From Aliirhizobium wenxiniae (lineage in GTDB: Bacteria > Pseudomonadota > Alphaproteobacteria > Rhizobiales > Rhizobiaceae): a DNA stretch of 64,000 nucleotides. The notes below the pieces were generated by a model. It worked only from the letters and a program-made list of their open reading frames with translations, did not search any database and was not told the origin of the DNA. The stretch's first letter is position 1. Each line of letters begins with the position of its first letter. Position numbers and translations under genes: made by a program. Positions 17,276-26,429 of this stretch are shown one piece after another. The DNA lies in the NCBI RefSeq assembly GCF_014201355.1, contig NZ_JACHEG010000002.1:1488001-1552000 (forward strand), written 5' to 3'.

Positions 17276-18175
17276 ATGTCCAGCGAAGACAGCCAGTATC
17301 GCCTGGGGGTGATCTATGTCGGCCTGTCGGCGCTGGCCTGGTCGCTGTCGGGACTATTCATGCGGGCGATCTCGACCGACCTGCCGACGATCATCTTTCT
17401 GCGCGGTCTGGTGTCGGGCACGGCAACGCTGCTTTTCTTCTTCTATCTGGAACGCGGCCGCGCCTGGCCGATCCTGAAGGCGATCCGCTGGCCGACGATC
17501 CTTGCCACCCTGTTTTCCGCCGGCAGCATGATTTCCGGCCTCGGCTCGATCTACTACACCTCTGTTGCCGATGCGATGGTGATCTATGCGACCGTGCCCT
17601 TCGTCACGGCCGGGATCGCCTTCCTGGTGATCGGCGAAAAGGCCAGCCGCTCGACCCTGATCGCCAGCAGTGTCGCCTTTGCCGGTGTCGCCATCATGCT
17701 GACCGATGCGGGCGGCGGCGGATCCATGCTTGGCAAGGGACTGGCGGGGATCATGACGCTCACGGTCGCCGCACTCGCCGTCATCATGCGCCAGCATCGT
17801 GACGTGCCGATGCTGCCTGCCATGGCATTTTCGGCCTATCTCTGCTCGGCCGTCACCTTCTTCTTCGCCAGCCCCGGCACCGCAACCGGGCAGGACATGA
17901 CGCTGATCTTCCTGTTCGGCATCATGCAGAATGCACTCGGTCTCATTCTCTATACCTTTGGTGCAAGGCGCATTCCGGCCGCGGATGCCAGCCTCATCAT
18001 TGCGCTGGAAGTACCGCTTACGCCGCTTTGGGTGTGGATGTTCATGGCCGAAATACCGCCGCAGGCAACGTTGATCGGCGGCCCCATTGTGCTTGCCGCT
18101 CTCTTCGGGCACATCTTCGTCGAATTTCGACGCAGTCGCGGGCCACTTCCCGCCGCATCACAACAAAGTCTCTGA
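17276..18175 (+). CDS. DMT-superfamily (EamA) transporter
   Basis: This is an integral membrane protein of 299 residues with ten hydrophobic segments arranged as two repeats of five, the drug/metabolite transporter layout. EamA-type features include SALAWSLSGLFMRAI at the first helix, SVADAMVIYATVPFVTAGIAFLVIGEK at the end of the first repeat, and ADASLIIALEVPLTPLWVWMFM at the matching place in the second. The ATG at 17276 was chosen because a terminator hairpin occupies the in-frame upstream extension. It is followed 12 bases later by the flavoprotein gene, so both may share a transcript. The substrate is unknown. Confidence 0.85.
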   Translation: MSSEDSQYRLGVIYVGLSALAWSLSGLFMRAISTDLPTIIFLRGLVSGTATLLFFFYLERGRAWPILKAIRWPTILATLFSAGSMISGLGSIYYTSVADAMVIYATVPFVTAGIAFLVIGEKASRSTLIASSVAFAGVAIMLTDAGGGGSMLGKGLAGIMTLTVAALAVIMRQHRDVPMLPAMAFSAYLCSAVTFFFASPGTATGQDMTLIFLFGIMQNALGLILYTFGARRIPAADASLIIALEVPLTPLWVWMFMAEIPPQATLIGGPIVLAALFGHIFVEFRRSRGPLPAASQQSL

Positions 18176-18187
18176 CTGACTGAGCGC

Positions 18188-19396
18188 ATGACAAAGACAA
18201 TCGCAATCATCGGCGGCGGCCCGGCCGGGCTTGCGGCGACAGAACTGCTTTCCGCGGAAGGTCTTTCCGTGACCGTCTATGACGCGATGCCGACATTGGC
18301 GCGTAAATTCCTGCTTGCCGGCAAATCCGGCCTGAACATCACCCATTCGGAGGATTTCGCCCGTTTTGCGGAGCGTTTCGGCAATGCTTCCCCTCGCCTG
18401 CGCCCGGCGCTCGATGCATTTACCCCGGATGATGTGCGCCGATGGGCAGCGGAACTCGGCACCGAAACATTCGTCGGCACGTCCGGCCGGGTTTTTCCTA
18501 ACGTGATGAAAGCCTCTCCGCTGCTGCGCGCATGGCTGAAGCGGCTGGAAGCGCAGGGCGTGACACTCAAGACCCGGCATCGCTGGATCGGTTTCGACGG
18601 CGACGGATTTCGGTTAGAGACACCCGACGGCGAGATCACCATCCAGCCCGACGCTACGCTTCTGGCGCTCGGGGGCGCAAGCTGGCCGCGGCTTGGTTCG
18701 GATGCCGCCTGGGTGCCGTGGCTGAAGGATCAGGGCGTAACCGTTCACGATCTGCAACCCGCCAATTGCGGTTTCGACGTCGCCTGGAGCGATATCTTCG
18801 TCGAGCGTTTTTCCGGCGCGCCGTTGAAATCCGTGTCGACGACATCCGATGCCGGCAGCTATCCCGGCGAATTCGTCATTTCGAAACACGGTATCGAAGG
18901 TAGCCTCGTCTACGCCCATTCGGCTGCGCTGCGCGACCGGCTTTTCCGCGACGGCAAAGCTGCCATTACCGTCGACCTGATGCCGGGTCGAACACAGGAA
19001 CGCCTTGCCCGCGATCTGGCAAGACAGGATGCCAAGGCAAGCTTTTCCAACCGGTTGCGCAAGGGTGCCGGGCTGGATGGCGTAAAGGCCGCGCTTCTCC
19101 GCGAACTGTCTAAAGGCGCAAACCGGATGCCTGCGGAACAACTTGCCGATCTGATCAAGACCCTGCCGATCCCGGTTTTGCGCCCCCGCCCGATCGCCGA
19201 GGCCATCTCGTCGGCCGGTGGCATCGCGTGGAGCGACATCGACGAGCGCTACATGCTGAAATCTCGTCCCGGATTGTTCGCAGCCGGTGAAATGATCGAC
19301 TGGGAAGCGCCAACGGGCGGATATCTTCTGACCGCCTGCTTTGCGACCGGGCGCGCGGCGGCACGCGGTATCCAGAACTGGCTGTCGGACAGTTAG
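18188..19396 (+). CDS. FAD-dependent flavoprotein, HI0933/BaiN-like family
   Basis: This is a cytoplasmic flavoprotein of 402 residues. The N-terminal Rossmann motif IIGGGPAGLAATELL binds FAD, and the C terminus carries the second nucleotide-contact region LFAAGEMIDWEAPTGGYLLTACFATG. KFLLAGKSGLNITHSE near residue 40 is the family signature seen in HI0933-like proteins (the TIGR03862-type subgroup with SGRVFPNVMKASPLLRAWL). Members are annotated as oxidoreductases or aminoacetone-oxidase-like proteins, but the reaction is generally unproven. It follows the transporter gene by 12 bases. Confidence 0.85.
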   Translation: MTKTIAIIGGGPAGLAATELLSAEGLSVTVYDAMPTLARKFLLAGKSGLNITHSEDFARFAERFGNASPRLRPALDAFTPDDVRRWAAELGTETFVGTSGRVFPNVMKASPLLRAWLKRLEAQGVTLKTRHRWIGFDGDGFRLETPDGEITIQPDATLLALGGASWPRLGSDAAWVPWLKDQGVTVHDLQPANCGFDVAWSDIFVERFSGAPLKSVSTTSDAGSYPGEFVISKHGIEGSLVYAHSAALRDRLFRDGKAAITVDLMPGRTQERLARDLARQDAKASFSNRLRKGAGLDGVKAALLRELSKGANRMPAEQLADLIKTLPIPVLRPRPIAEAISSAGGIAWSDIDERYMLKSRPGLFAAGEMIDWEAPTGGYLLTACFATGRAAARGIQNWLSDS

Positions 19397-19501
19397 TTTG
19401 GACAGGACTGCGGCCCTTTCTGCCGCTATTGTCTTGGATCAATGCCATGAAGCCGTTTTGCGGCAGATTGCGCGACAAGCCACCCCAACCACGTTCGTCA
19501 A

Positions 19502-20218
19502 ATGACACGCCAGAGACGTCGACACATCATCCGCAAACGGCGGACCACAACCGGTTTGGCGCTTGTCGCCGCAGTCTCCTTCATTGCCGGCATGACGGAC
19601 GCGATCGGTCTCATCCTTTCCGGTGACTTCGTCTCGTTCATGAGCGGCAACACGACGCGCGCGGCGATATCCTTTGTCGATGGTGACTATGGTCATGCCT
19701 TGACCCTGTTCGGCGCGATATGGGTTTTCATTCTTGGCAATGCGCTGGGTATCGTGCTTGCCCACCGCGTCTCGGCGCGGCGCGCCTTTGTGGTGCTTTC
19801 GACCGTGGCAATCCTGCTCGCAGTAGCCTCGACCTTACCTGCGGATTATCTACGGGCGCAATTCTACCTCGTCGTGCTTTCCATGGGGCTGATTAACGCG
19901 ACAGTTGAACAGATCGAAGGCCTGCCGATCGGACTGACCTATATCACCGGGGCATTGTCCCGCTTCGGTCGCGGCATCGGGCGATGGATGATCGGCGATC
20001 GCAATCCGCGCGGCTGGCTGATCCAGACGGTACCATGGACCGGAATGGCGGCCGGAGCCGTGACCGGAGCCTTTACCACTCATTATATGGGCAAGGATGC
20101 ACTGTCCGTCGTCGCCATGCTGACCATCGTCGTTGCGCTCGCCACAAGGGCGTTGCCACGTCCGCTTCACCTGCATTTCCAGCAGCCGATCGTTCACCGC
20201 CGCCGCGACGCGCTGTAG
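19502..20218 (+). CDS. DUF1275 (YoaK-like) membrane protein
   Basis: This is an integral membrane protein of 238 residues with six hydrophobic segments. The family marker FVSFMSGNTTRAAIS follows the first helix, and INATVEQIEGLPIGLTYITGALSRFGRGI is the conserved second-half motif of YoaK-type proteins. The N terminus is strongly basic (MTRQRRRHIIRKRR), consistent with a cytoplasmic N terminus. The family's function is unknown. It appears to be transcribed with its neighbours on the plus strand: the ydcF-like gene follows 30 bases later. Confidence 0.85.
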   Translation: MTRQRRRHIIRKRRTTTGLALVAAVSFIAGMTDAIGLILSGDFVSFMSGNTTRAAISFVDGDYGHALTLFGAIWVFILGNALGIVLAHRVSARRAFVVLSTVAILLAVASTLPADYLRAQFYLVVLSMGLINATVEQIEGLPIGLTYITGALSRFGRGIGRWMIGDRNPRGWLIQTVPWTGMAAGAVTGAFTTHYMGKDALSVVAMLTIVVALATRALPRPLHLHFQQPIVHRRRDAL

Positions 20219-20248
20219 ACTGCCCGCGAATCGAATTCGCGAGCCTCA

Positions 20249-21037
20249 ATGTTTCTTCTTTCCAAGTTGTTCTGGGTTTTCGCCCAACCGCTCTCCATCG
20301 CCTTCCTGCTTGCCACGCTAGCGGCTGTGCTTGCTGTCATCGGCTGGCGCAGGCTTTCCGGCCTTTCGGCTTTCCTTTCAGCGCTGACGCTCTTCATCAC
20401 GCTGTTCACGACAATGGGTGTGGTCGCATTGCAGGTACTGGAAGCGCGGTTTGAAAGACCGGCAGAGGATCCTGCCGAGGTCTCGTGCATGATAATCCTT
20501 GGCGGTGCCTTCGACAACGAGATCAATACGGCGCGGGGCGGCATGGAGCTCAACCAGTCGGCCGACCGTTTCGTCGAAGCCCTGCGGCTTGCCCGCAACC
20601 ATCCTGAGGCGCGCATTCTGGTTTCGGGCGGCGACGGGTCGATCAGCGGCACTTTCGAGGGCGAGGCGCAGACGGCGGAACGTTTCTTCTCGGCCTTCGG
20701 CATTTCTAGCGACCGGTTGATCAAGGAAAACACCTCGCGCACGACCTACGAGAACAGCCTCAACACGGCCGAACTTCTGAAAGCGCAGGGGCTCAAGAAC
20801 TGCCTGTTGATCACCTCGGCCTTCCACATGCCACGTTCCGTCGGCCTGTTCGCCAAGGTCGGCATCACCGTCACGCCCTGGCCGGTCGACTATCGAACGA
20901 GCGGCGTGGTCACGCCCGGCCTGGATTTCACCCAGCCGGCGCTCAACGCCCAGATCACCACCACTGCCGTACGCGAATGGATGAGCCTTGCCGCCTATTA
21001 CCTGACGGGCCGGATCAGCTCGTTCTTCCCGAGATAG
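20249..21037 (+). CDS. YdcF/DUF218 family membrane-anchored protein
   Basis: This is a protein of 262 residues with two N-terminal membrane segments (about residues 5-28 and 38-60), followed by a DUF218 domain. Landmarks of the domain are MIILGGAFDN, ARILVSGGDGS and ITSAFHMPRSVGLFAKVG, with the motif SRTTYENSLNTA between them. E. coli relatives (YdcF, SanA, ElyC) act in envelope physiology, and ElyC affects peptidoglycan precursor metabolism; the precise role here is open. It ends against the convergent secreted-protein gene, whose stop codon begins on the next base. Confidence 0.85.
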   Translation: MFLLSKLFWVFAQPLSIAFLLATLAAVLAVIGWRRLSGLSAFLSALTLFITLFTTMGVVALQVLEARFERPAEDPAEVSCMIILGGAFDNEINTARGGMELNQSADRFVEALRLARNHPEARILVSGGDGSISGTFEGEAQTAERFFSAFGISSDRLIKENTSRTTYENSLNTAELLKAQGLKNCLLITSAFHMPRSVGLFAKVGITVTPWPVDYRTSGVVTPGLDFTQPALNAQITTTAVREWMSLAAYYLTGRISSFFPR

Positions 21038-21514
21038 CTATTTCTTGGAGATCGTGACGAATTTCGTTCCGCGAACACGGACACGCATTTCGCAAGGCAC
21101 CGCATCGGTGCGTTCGCAAAAGCGCGGATGCATTTTGAACATGAAGACCATGTTGCCGAAATACTGGACGAAATCGTAGCCATAGACCTGAGCGGTGGCG
21201 ATCATGATATAGCCGCCCTCCTTGGCCTGGACATAGAAATTCTGCGGGCAGCCGTCCTGATTGCATTTCGGGCCGCGAACACCGTCACAGGTGAGCGCGC
21301 TGTGGTCGATGACGACATCGGTAATATTGTCGTTGTTGATATCGAAGCGCTTGACGAAATTCGGACCGAAATCGACCGTCTTGCAGCTTTTCCGAAAGAA
21401 GCCCTTTTCGAACATTTCCGGATCCTGCAGCAGCTGTTGCTGGGCCAATGCCATCACGGGCATCATCACCAAAAGGGCGATGGCTTGGATTATCGCGACA
21501 AAATGCTTATTCAC
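21038..21514 (-). CDS. Secreted protein of unknown function with EF-hand-like segment
   Basis: I do not recognise the family. From the GTG at 21514 the protein has 158 residues and begins with a signal peptide (hydrophobic stretch FVAIIQAIALLVMMPVMALA). The mature part has six cysteines that could form disulfides and a stretch KRFDINNDNITDVVIDHSAL that looks like an FG-GAP or dockerin-type calcium loop (DxNxDxxxD). A longer frame to a GTG at 21559 exists but has no better ribosome site. It is convergent with the ydcF-like gene and probably monocistronic. Confidence 0.6.
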   Translation of the reverse strand: MNKHFVAIIQAIALLVMMPVMALAQQQLLQDPEMFEKGFFRKSCKTVDFGPNFVKRFDINNDNITDVVIDHSALTCDGVRGPKCNQDGCPQNFYVQAKEGGYIMIATAQVYGYDFVQYFGNMVFMFKMHPRFCERTDAVPCEMRVRVRGTKFVTISKK

Positions 21515-21636
21515 GGCGTTCACCACAGGCAAATTGATCTGTCTATGACGCTGCAGCACGAGTTACGTATATGCAGGTCACGAGCTAATGTCCTCAACAC
21601 TTAGGCTCAGGCACTTGCGCGACGCTGGAGAATGAC

Positions 21637-22296
21637 ATGCCGCTGCTGATGATACTCGATTATATGGGCGTGGCGGTATTTGCTGCAACAGGCGCGCTTG
21701 CCGCCTCGCGCAAGGAGCTTGATCTCATCGGCTTCCTGTTCTTTGCCGCTGTGACCGGATCGGGTGGAGGAACCGTGCGTGATCTGATCCTCGGTCGCCC
21801 GGTGTTCTGGGTCATCGATCCGATCTACATTCTGATCTGCGTCGCCACCGGCGCCTTCGTCTATTTCACCGCCTATTACGTGGAATCGCGTTACAAGCTG
21901 CTTTTATGGCTCGATGCGATTGGCCTTGCCGCCTACTGCGTGCTCGGCGCTGCCAAGGGCATGGCCGCAACCGGATCGCCAACGATTGCGATCGTTACCG
22001 GCGTGATGACCGCGACCCTGGGCGGCGTGTTGCGCGACGTTCTGGCAAACGAGCCTTCGGTGCTGTTGCGTCCGGAAATCTACATCACGTCCGCGCTTGC
22101 CGGAGCCGCAACCTTTACGGCCGTACACGCAATGGGCCAGCCGCTTTTCGTCAGCGCCGGCTGCGGTGTGGTAATTTCCTTCGCGCTACGCGGCGGCGCG
22201 CTCCATTACGGCTGGACCCTGCCGCGCTATATGTCGCGACCAGGCAGGCCTCCCGAGGAAGCTCTGAAGTCAAGCAAAAGAAAGAAGCGCCGCTAA
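21637..22296 (+). CDS. UPF0126/TRIC-family membrane protein (YadS-like)
   Basis: This is an integral membrane protein of 219 residues with seven hydrophobic segments and an internal duplication. The motif GSGGGTVRDLILGRPVFW in the first half is echoed by TLGGVLRDVLANEPSVLLR in the second. These glycine-rich, arginine-containing signatures define the UPF0126 family, whose members are prokaryotic TRIC-type trimeric cation channels by structure. The C terminus is a basic tail (KSSKRKKRR). It is convergent to irr with terminator-like hairpins between them. Confidence 0.88.
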   Translation: MPLLMILDYMGVAVFAATGALAASRKELDLIGFLFFAAVTGSGGGTVRDLILGRPVFWVIDPIYILICVATGAFVYFTAYYVESRYKLLLWLDAIGLAAYCVLGAAKGMAATGSPTIAIVTGVMTATLGGVLRDVLANEPSVLLRPEIYITSALAGAATFTAVHAMGQPLFVSAGCGVVISFALRGGALHYGWTLPRYMSRPGRPPEEALKSSKRKKRR

Positions 22297-22319
22297 AGCG
22301 GCTTCAACGAAATTTCAGC

Positions 22320-22338
22320 AAAACCGGTGCCCGGTTTT
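22320..22338. terminator. Bidirectional hairpin between the TRIC-family gene and irr
   Basis: AAAACCGG pairs with CCGGTTTT across a three-base loop between convergent genes. The A and T runs lie inside the stem ends, so either strand can finish with a U run. A second inverted repeat (GCCGCT-AA-AGCGGC, 22289-22302) overlaps the stop of the upstream gene. Confidence 0.6.
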
Positions 22339-22357
22339 GTCGGAATGTCTTCAAGCG

Positions 22358-22774
22358 TCAGGAGCGCTTTTCACGCAGGCGGATGACGACGTCCACATGG
22401 GCGATCTCCATGCCTTCCGGAGGTTCCGGCAGATTGCCGATCTCCAGATTGCCGACGGGAAGGTCCATGACCTCGTTGCGGCCTTCGATAAAGAAGTGAT
22501 GGTGATCCGACGTGTTGGTGTCGAAATAGGTCTTGGCGCCCTCGACGGCGAGAACGCGGATCAGGCCGGCTTCGGTAAACTGGTGAAGCGTGTTGTAGAC
22601 GGTTGCCAATGAGACCGGCACGCCTGCGATGATCGCTTCTTCGTGCAGTTCCTCGACCGTCAGGTGGCGGTCACCCTTGGCAAAAAGAAGATCGCCCAGC
22701 GCCACGCGCTGCCGTGTCGGCCGCAGGCCATGATGGCGCAACTTCACTTCGATTTCGGGTATGGCTTCTGCCAT
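22358..22774 (-). CDS. irr: Iron response regulator Irr (Fur family)
   Basis: This is a transcription factor of 138 residues that, in rhizobia and related bacteria, represses or activates iron and haem genes according to haem status. It has the Fur-family DNA-binding helix region HGLRPTRQRVALGDLLF and VSLATVYNTLHQFTEAGLIRV. The HHHFF segment (SDHHHFFIEG) is the histidine-rich haem/metal site of Irr. The classical N-terminal haem-regulatory motif of Bradyrhizobium Irr is absent, as in Rhizobium-type proteins. The ATG at 22774 is chosen over a TTG seven codons upstream. It is divergent from fabA-fabB-fabI, an arrangement I recall as standard in rhizobia. Confidence 0.9.
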   Translation of the reverse strand: MAEAIPEIEVKLRHHGLRPTRQRVALGDLLFAKGDRHLTVEELHEEAIIAGVPVSLATVYNTLHQFTEAGLIRVLAVEGAKTYFDTNTSDHHHFFIEGRNEVMDLPVGNLEIGNLPEPPEGMEIAHVDVVIRLREKRS

Positions 22775-23065
22775 TCTGATCTGGAGCTCCTGCAACTCGC
22801 GATACTTCTCGAGTTTCGGATATAACTTTTGGCGGCTTGAGTTTCAACAGTTTCCCGCGTCGGATGCGCACGCAATGCCGCAAATATTCGGATTTTATGC
22901 CCGTCCCTCTGGTTTGCACGCTCCGGTTCCTATATGCGGACGTGACAAAATGATGTTCCAAGGCCCAATATCCCGGACCCGGAATGTTCAACGCTTCAAT
23001 CATGGCTGTGCCTGAAACAGGGCCTGGCCCGCCTGACCTAGCGATCATAGGGGATGCGGAATTCG

Positions 23066-23581
23066 ATGACGACCAGACAATCCAGCTTCAATTACGAAGA
23101 AATTCTCGCCTGCGCACATGGTGAGCTCTTCGGGCCGGGTAACGCGCAATTGCCGCTGCCGCCGATGCTGATGGTCCACCGTATCACCGATATTTCCGAA
23201 ACCGGCGGCGCCTTCGACAAGGGCTATATTCGCGCGGAATACGACGTGAAGCCGGATGACTGGTACTTCCCCTGCCATTTCGAAGGCAACCCGATCATGC
23301 CGGGCTGCCTCGGCCTTGACGGCATGTGGCAGCTGACCGGTTTCTTCCTCGGCTGGCTGGGCGAAGAAGGCCGCGGCATGGCGCTTTCGACCGGCGAGGT
23401 GAAGTTCAAGGGCATGATCCGCCCGACCACGAAGCTTCTCGAATTCGGCATCGACTTCAAGCGCGTCATGAAGGGCCGGCTCGTGCTCGGCACCGCTGAC
23501 GGCTGGCTGAAGGCCGATGGAGAAACTATCTATCAGGCAACCGACCTTCGCGTCGGCCTGTCCAAGGACAAGACGGCCTGA
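23066..23581 (+). CDS. fabA: 3-hydroxydecanoyl-ACP dehydratase/isomerase
   Basis: This bifunctional enzyme introduces the cis double bond in anaerobic-type unsaturated fatty-acid synthesis by dehydrating beta-hydroxydecanoyl-ACP and isomerising the product. It has 171 residues, matching the E. coli enzyme. The catalytic pair is His71 in [14 protein letters not shown] and Asp85 in [10 protein letters not shown]. An ATG four codons upstream (23054) directly abuts the GGGG of the ribosome site, so the ATG at 23066 is preferred. It is the first gene of fabA-fabB-fabI. Confidence 0.95.
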   Translation: MTTRQSSFNYEEILACAHGELFGPGNAQLPLPPMLMVHRITDISETGGAFDKGYIRAEYDVKPDDWYFPCHFEGNPIMPGCLGLDGMWQLTGFFLGWLGEEGRGMALSTGEVKFKGMIRPTTKLLEFGIDFKRVMKGRLVLGTADGWLKADGETIYQATDLRVGLSKDKTA

Positions 23582-23626
23582 GGCAAACTCAAGGCCAACT
23601 GACGGAAACAACAAGGGTTACAGCAA

Positions 23627-24850
23627 ATGAGACGGGTAGTTGTCACGGGCCTCGGTATCGTGTCCTCGATCGGTAACGACGCAGGCGAAGTCACCGAATC
23701 CTTGAGGGCTGCGAAATCCGGCATCTCTTTTTCTCCCGATTTCGCCGAGCACGGCTTCAAGTGCCAGGTCTGGGGAAAGCCGAATATCGACACGACGGAC
23801 CTCGTTGACCGCCGCGCCATGCGCTTCCTCTCTCAGGGCGGCGCCTGGAACCACGTTGCGATGAAGCAGGCGTTGGCAGACAGCGGCCTGGAAGAAAAGG
23901 ACTACGCCGAAAACGAGCGTGCCGGCATCATCATGGGTTCGGGCGGTCCTTCCACCCGGACGCTGATCGAAGCCGCCGATATCACGATCAAGAACAACAG
24001 CCCGAAGCGCATCGGCCCGTTTGCGGTGCCGAAGGCAATGTCGTCCACGGCATCGGCAACGCTTGCCACCTGGTTCAAGATCCACGGCGTCAACTACTCG
24101 ATCTCGTCGGCCTGCTCGACTTCGGCGCATTGCATCGGCAATGCCGCTGAGATGATCCAGTGGGGCAAGCAGGACATCATGTTCGCCGGCGGCCACGAAG
24201 ATCTCGACTGGACCATGTCGAACCTGTTCGACGCCATGGGCGCCATGTCTTCGAAGTATAACGACAACGCAGCCAATGCCTCGCGCGCCTATGACGCCGA
24301 TCGCGACGGTTTCGTCATCGCCGGCGGTGCAGGCGTTCTGGTTCTCGAAGAACTGGAACATGCCAAGGCTCGCGGCGCCAAGATCTATGCCGAAATCACC
24401 GGTTACGGCGCAACCTCGGACGGTTACGACATGGTCGCTCCGTCGGGCGAAGGTGCCATCCGCTGCATGCGTCAGGCACTTTCCACGGTGAAGGGTGAAG
24501 TCGACTACATCAACACCCACGGCACCTCGACGCCTGTCGGTGACTCGAAGGAAATCGGCGCGATCCGTGAAGTCTTCAAGGACAAGATCCCGCATATCCA
24601 GTCGACCAAGTCGCTGACCGGCCATTCGCTGGGTGCAGCCGGCGTGCAGGAATCGATCTACGGCCTGCTGATGATGCAGGCCGGCTTCATCGGCGAAAGC
24701 GCTCATATCCAGAACCTCGATCCTGAATTCGATGGCGTGCCGATCGTGCGCAAGCGTATCGACAATGCCAAGATCGATACGGTTCTGTCGAACTCGTTCG
24801 GTTTCGGCGGCACCAACGCAACGCTCGTCTTCCAGCGCTACAACGGATAA
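23627..24850 (+). CDS. fabB: 3-oxoacyl-ACP synthase I
   Basis: This condensing enzyme elongates the cis-unsaturated acyl chain made by FabA. The 407-residue protein is complete. The active-site Cys163 lies in [12 protein letters not shown], with the two catalytic histidines in [11 protein letters not shown] and [13 protein letters not shown]. The glycine-rich [13 protein letters not shown] near the C terminus closes the active site. It starts 45 bases after fabA and is followed four bases later by fabI, so the three enzymes are made together. The pairing with fabA identifies it as FabB and not FabF. Confidence 0.95.
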   Translation: MRRVVVTGLGIVSSIGNDAGEVTESLRAAKSGISFSPDFAEHGFKCQVWGKPNIDTTDLVDRRAMRFLSQGGAWNHVAMKQALADSGLEEKDYAENERAGIIMGSGGPSTRTLIEAADITIKNNSPKRIGPFAVPKAMSSTASATLATWFKIHGVNYSISSACSTSAHCIGNAAEMIQWGKQDIMFAGGHEDLDWTMSNLFDAMGAMSSKYNDNAANASRAYDADRDGFVIAGGAGVLVLEELEHAKARGAKIYAEITGYGATSDGYDMVAPSGEGAIRCMRQALSTVKGEVDYINTHGTSTPVGDSKEIGAIREVFKDKIPHIQSTKSLTGHSLGAAGVQESIYGLLMMQAGFIGESAHIQNLDPEFDGVPIVRKRIDNAKIDTVLSNSFGFGGTNATLVFQRYNG

Positions 24851-24854
24851 ACCC

Positions 24855-25661
24855 ATGACGGGTATCATGCAGGGGAAGCGCGGCCTCATCATGGGGGTCG
24901 CGAACAACCATTCCATCGCCTGGGGCATCGCGAAAGCCCTTTCAGCCCAAGGCGCGGAACTTGCCTTCACCTATCAGGGCGAGGCATTGGGCAAGCGGGT
25001 AAAGCCGCTTGCGACGGAAATCGGCTCCGATTTCGTCATTCCCTGCGACGTTGAAGATATCACATCGGTCGACGCAACCTTTGCGGCGATCAAGGAGCGC
25101 TGGGGCTCCTTCGATTTCCTCGTTCATGCGATCGGCTTTTCCGACAAGAACGAGCTGAAGGGCCTCTACGCCGACACCACGCGCGAAAACTTTTCGCGCA
25201 CCATGGTGATCTCCTGCTTTTCCTTCACCGAGATTGCCAAGCGAGCTGTCGAGCTGATGCCCAATGGCGGCTCGCTGCTGACGCTGACCTATAACGGCTC
25301 GCAGCGCGTCATTCCTAACTACAACGTGATGGGCGTTGCCAAAGCGGCTCTCGAAGCCTCCGTGCGCTATCTGGCGGCCGACTACGGCCCGCGTGACATC
25401 CGCGTCAACACGATCTCTGCCGGCCCCGTACGCACGCTTGCCGGCGCCGGCATTTCCGATGCGCGGGCGATCTATTCCTGGAACCGGGAAAACGCGCCCT
25501 TGCGCCGCACCGCCACGATCGAGGATATCGGCGGCTCCGCGCTCTATCTCCTCTCCGATCTCTCGCGCGGCGTAACCGGCGAAGTGCATTACGTCGATGC
25601 CGGCTACAGCATCACCTCGCTGCCGACACTCGACAAGTTGCGCCGAGCCGACGCCGAGTAA
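24855..25661 (+). CDS. fabI: Enoyl-ACP reductase (NADH)
   Basis: This enzyme performs the last reduction of each fatty-acid elongation cycle. The 268-residue protein starts with the FabI-type Rossmann motif GLIMGVANNHSIAWGIA. The catalytic tyrosine and lysine appear as YNVMGVAKAALE (Tyr-x6-Lys, the FabI variant of the SDR motif). SAGPVRTLAGAGI and the C-terminal HYVDAGYSI are also family-typical. The ATG is four bases after the fabB stop with little ribosome site of its own, which suggests translational coupling. It is convergent to the Sel1-repeat gene. Confidence 0.94.
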   Translation: MTGIMQGKRGLIMGVANNHSIAWGIAKALSAQGAELAFTYQGEALGKRVKPLATEIGSDFVIPCDVEDITSVDATFAAIKERWGSFDFLVHAIGFSDKNELKGLYADTTRENFSRTMVISCFSFTEIAKRAVELMPNGGSLLTLTYNGSQRVIPNYNVMGVAKAALEASVRYLAADYGPRDIRVNTISAGPVRTLAGAGISDARAIYSWNRENAPLRRTATIEDIGGSALYLLSDLSRGVTGEVHYVDAGYSITSLPTLDKLRRADAE

Positions 25662-25683
25662 CAACAGCGTCCCGCGTCGTATT

Positions 25684-26334
25684 CTAGTGCTTGGGATCAA
25701 TCCGTTTGAGCTCCTCAGCGGCTTGGGCGTTCCCAGCCTCTGAGGCCTCTTTCAGCAACGATTTCGCCCTCTTTGGGTCGACAGCTTCGATCAGCTGGGC
25801 CAGCTTCCATTTCGCCCAGTGGTCGTTTGTCTTCGGCAGGCTGAGCTCGAGATAGCGCCTTGCCAGCCCGACATCCTTCTTCATGCCCTCACCATCCGCG
25901 AGCATGAAGGCCAGCATGTGATAACCCCAGATATTGCCGTTCTCGGCCGCGACGCGATACCAGATGGCGGCGATCGATGGATCAGCCGTGACAGCGATCC
26001 CCTTCTGGTAACACCAGCCGACCTTGAGCTGGCCATGCTTGTCGTTCCCGGCCGCCGCCTTCATGTACCATGAGAAAGCCTGAACAGGGTCTGGAGCGAG
26101 CCCCTGGCCGTTCTCGTAGATCTCACCGAGCTTGTAGGCAGCCGCGATATTGCCCTTGTCTGCGGCAAGCCTGAAATAATGAGCCGCAAGCTTCTGATCG
26201 GTCGGGCTTGCCACCTTGCGTCCCTGATGGACCTCGGCGGCGTTATACCATTCCCATGTGATACGGGCTGAATCGGCAAAGGCCACATTCGCTGCGGCCA
26301 GCCATGCTGCGAAGATCAAGATCAGCCGTCTCAT
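25684..26334 (-). CDS. Secreted Sel1-repeat protein
   Basis: This is a protein of 216 residues with a signal peptide (MRRLILIFAAWLAAANVAFA, cleavage expected after AFA). Tandem Sel1-like helical repeats follow: AHYFRLAADKGNIAAAYKLG, AFSWYMKAAAGNDKHGQLKVG, AAIWYRVAAENGNIWGYHM and ARRYLELSLPKTNDHWAKW. The spacing is roughly 36-37 residues. Sel1 repeats mediate protein-protein contacts in periplasmic and signalling proteins; nothing here shows the partner. It stands alone between the convergent fabI and the divergent-side methyltransferase gene. Confidence 0.85.
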   Translation of the reverse strand: MRRLILIFAAWLAAANVAFADSARITWEWYNAAEVHQGRKVASPTDQKLAAHYFRLAADKGNIAAAYKLGEIYENGQGLAPDPVQAFSWYMKAAAGNDKHGQLKVGWCYQKGIAVTADPSIAAIWYRVAAENGNIWGYHMLAFMLADGEGMKKDVGLARRYLELSLPKTNDHWAKWKLAQLIEAVDPKRAKSLLKEASEAGNAQAAEELKRIDPKH

Positions 26335-26429
26335 TCGCCTGCCCTAACGCCACCCCGTGCAACTCTAGTTTGCAAGCGTGACTTCAGGCAAGCGATGAAT
26401 ATAAGGCGGGCCCTGCTAGTCGGAGGCGC

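Noticed and set aside
22830..22850. TTGAGTTTCAA as FNR/FixK box upstream of irr/fabA
   Set aside because: The half-sites TTGA and TCAA are separated by three bases, not six, so the dyad does not fit FNR-family spacing.
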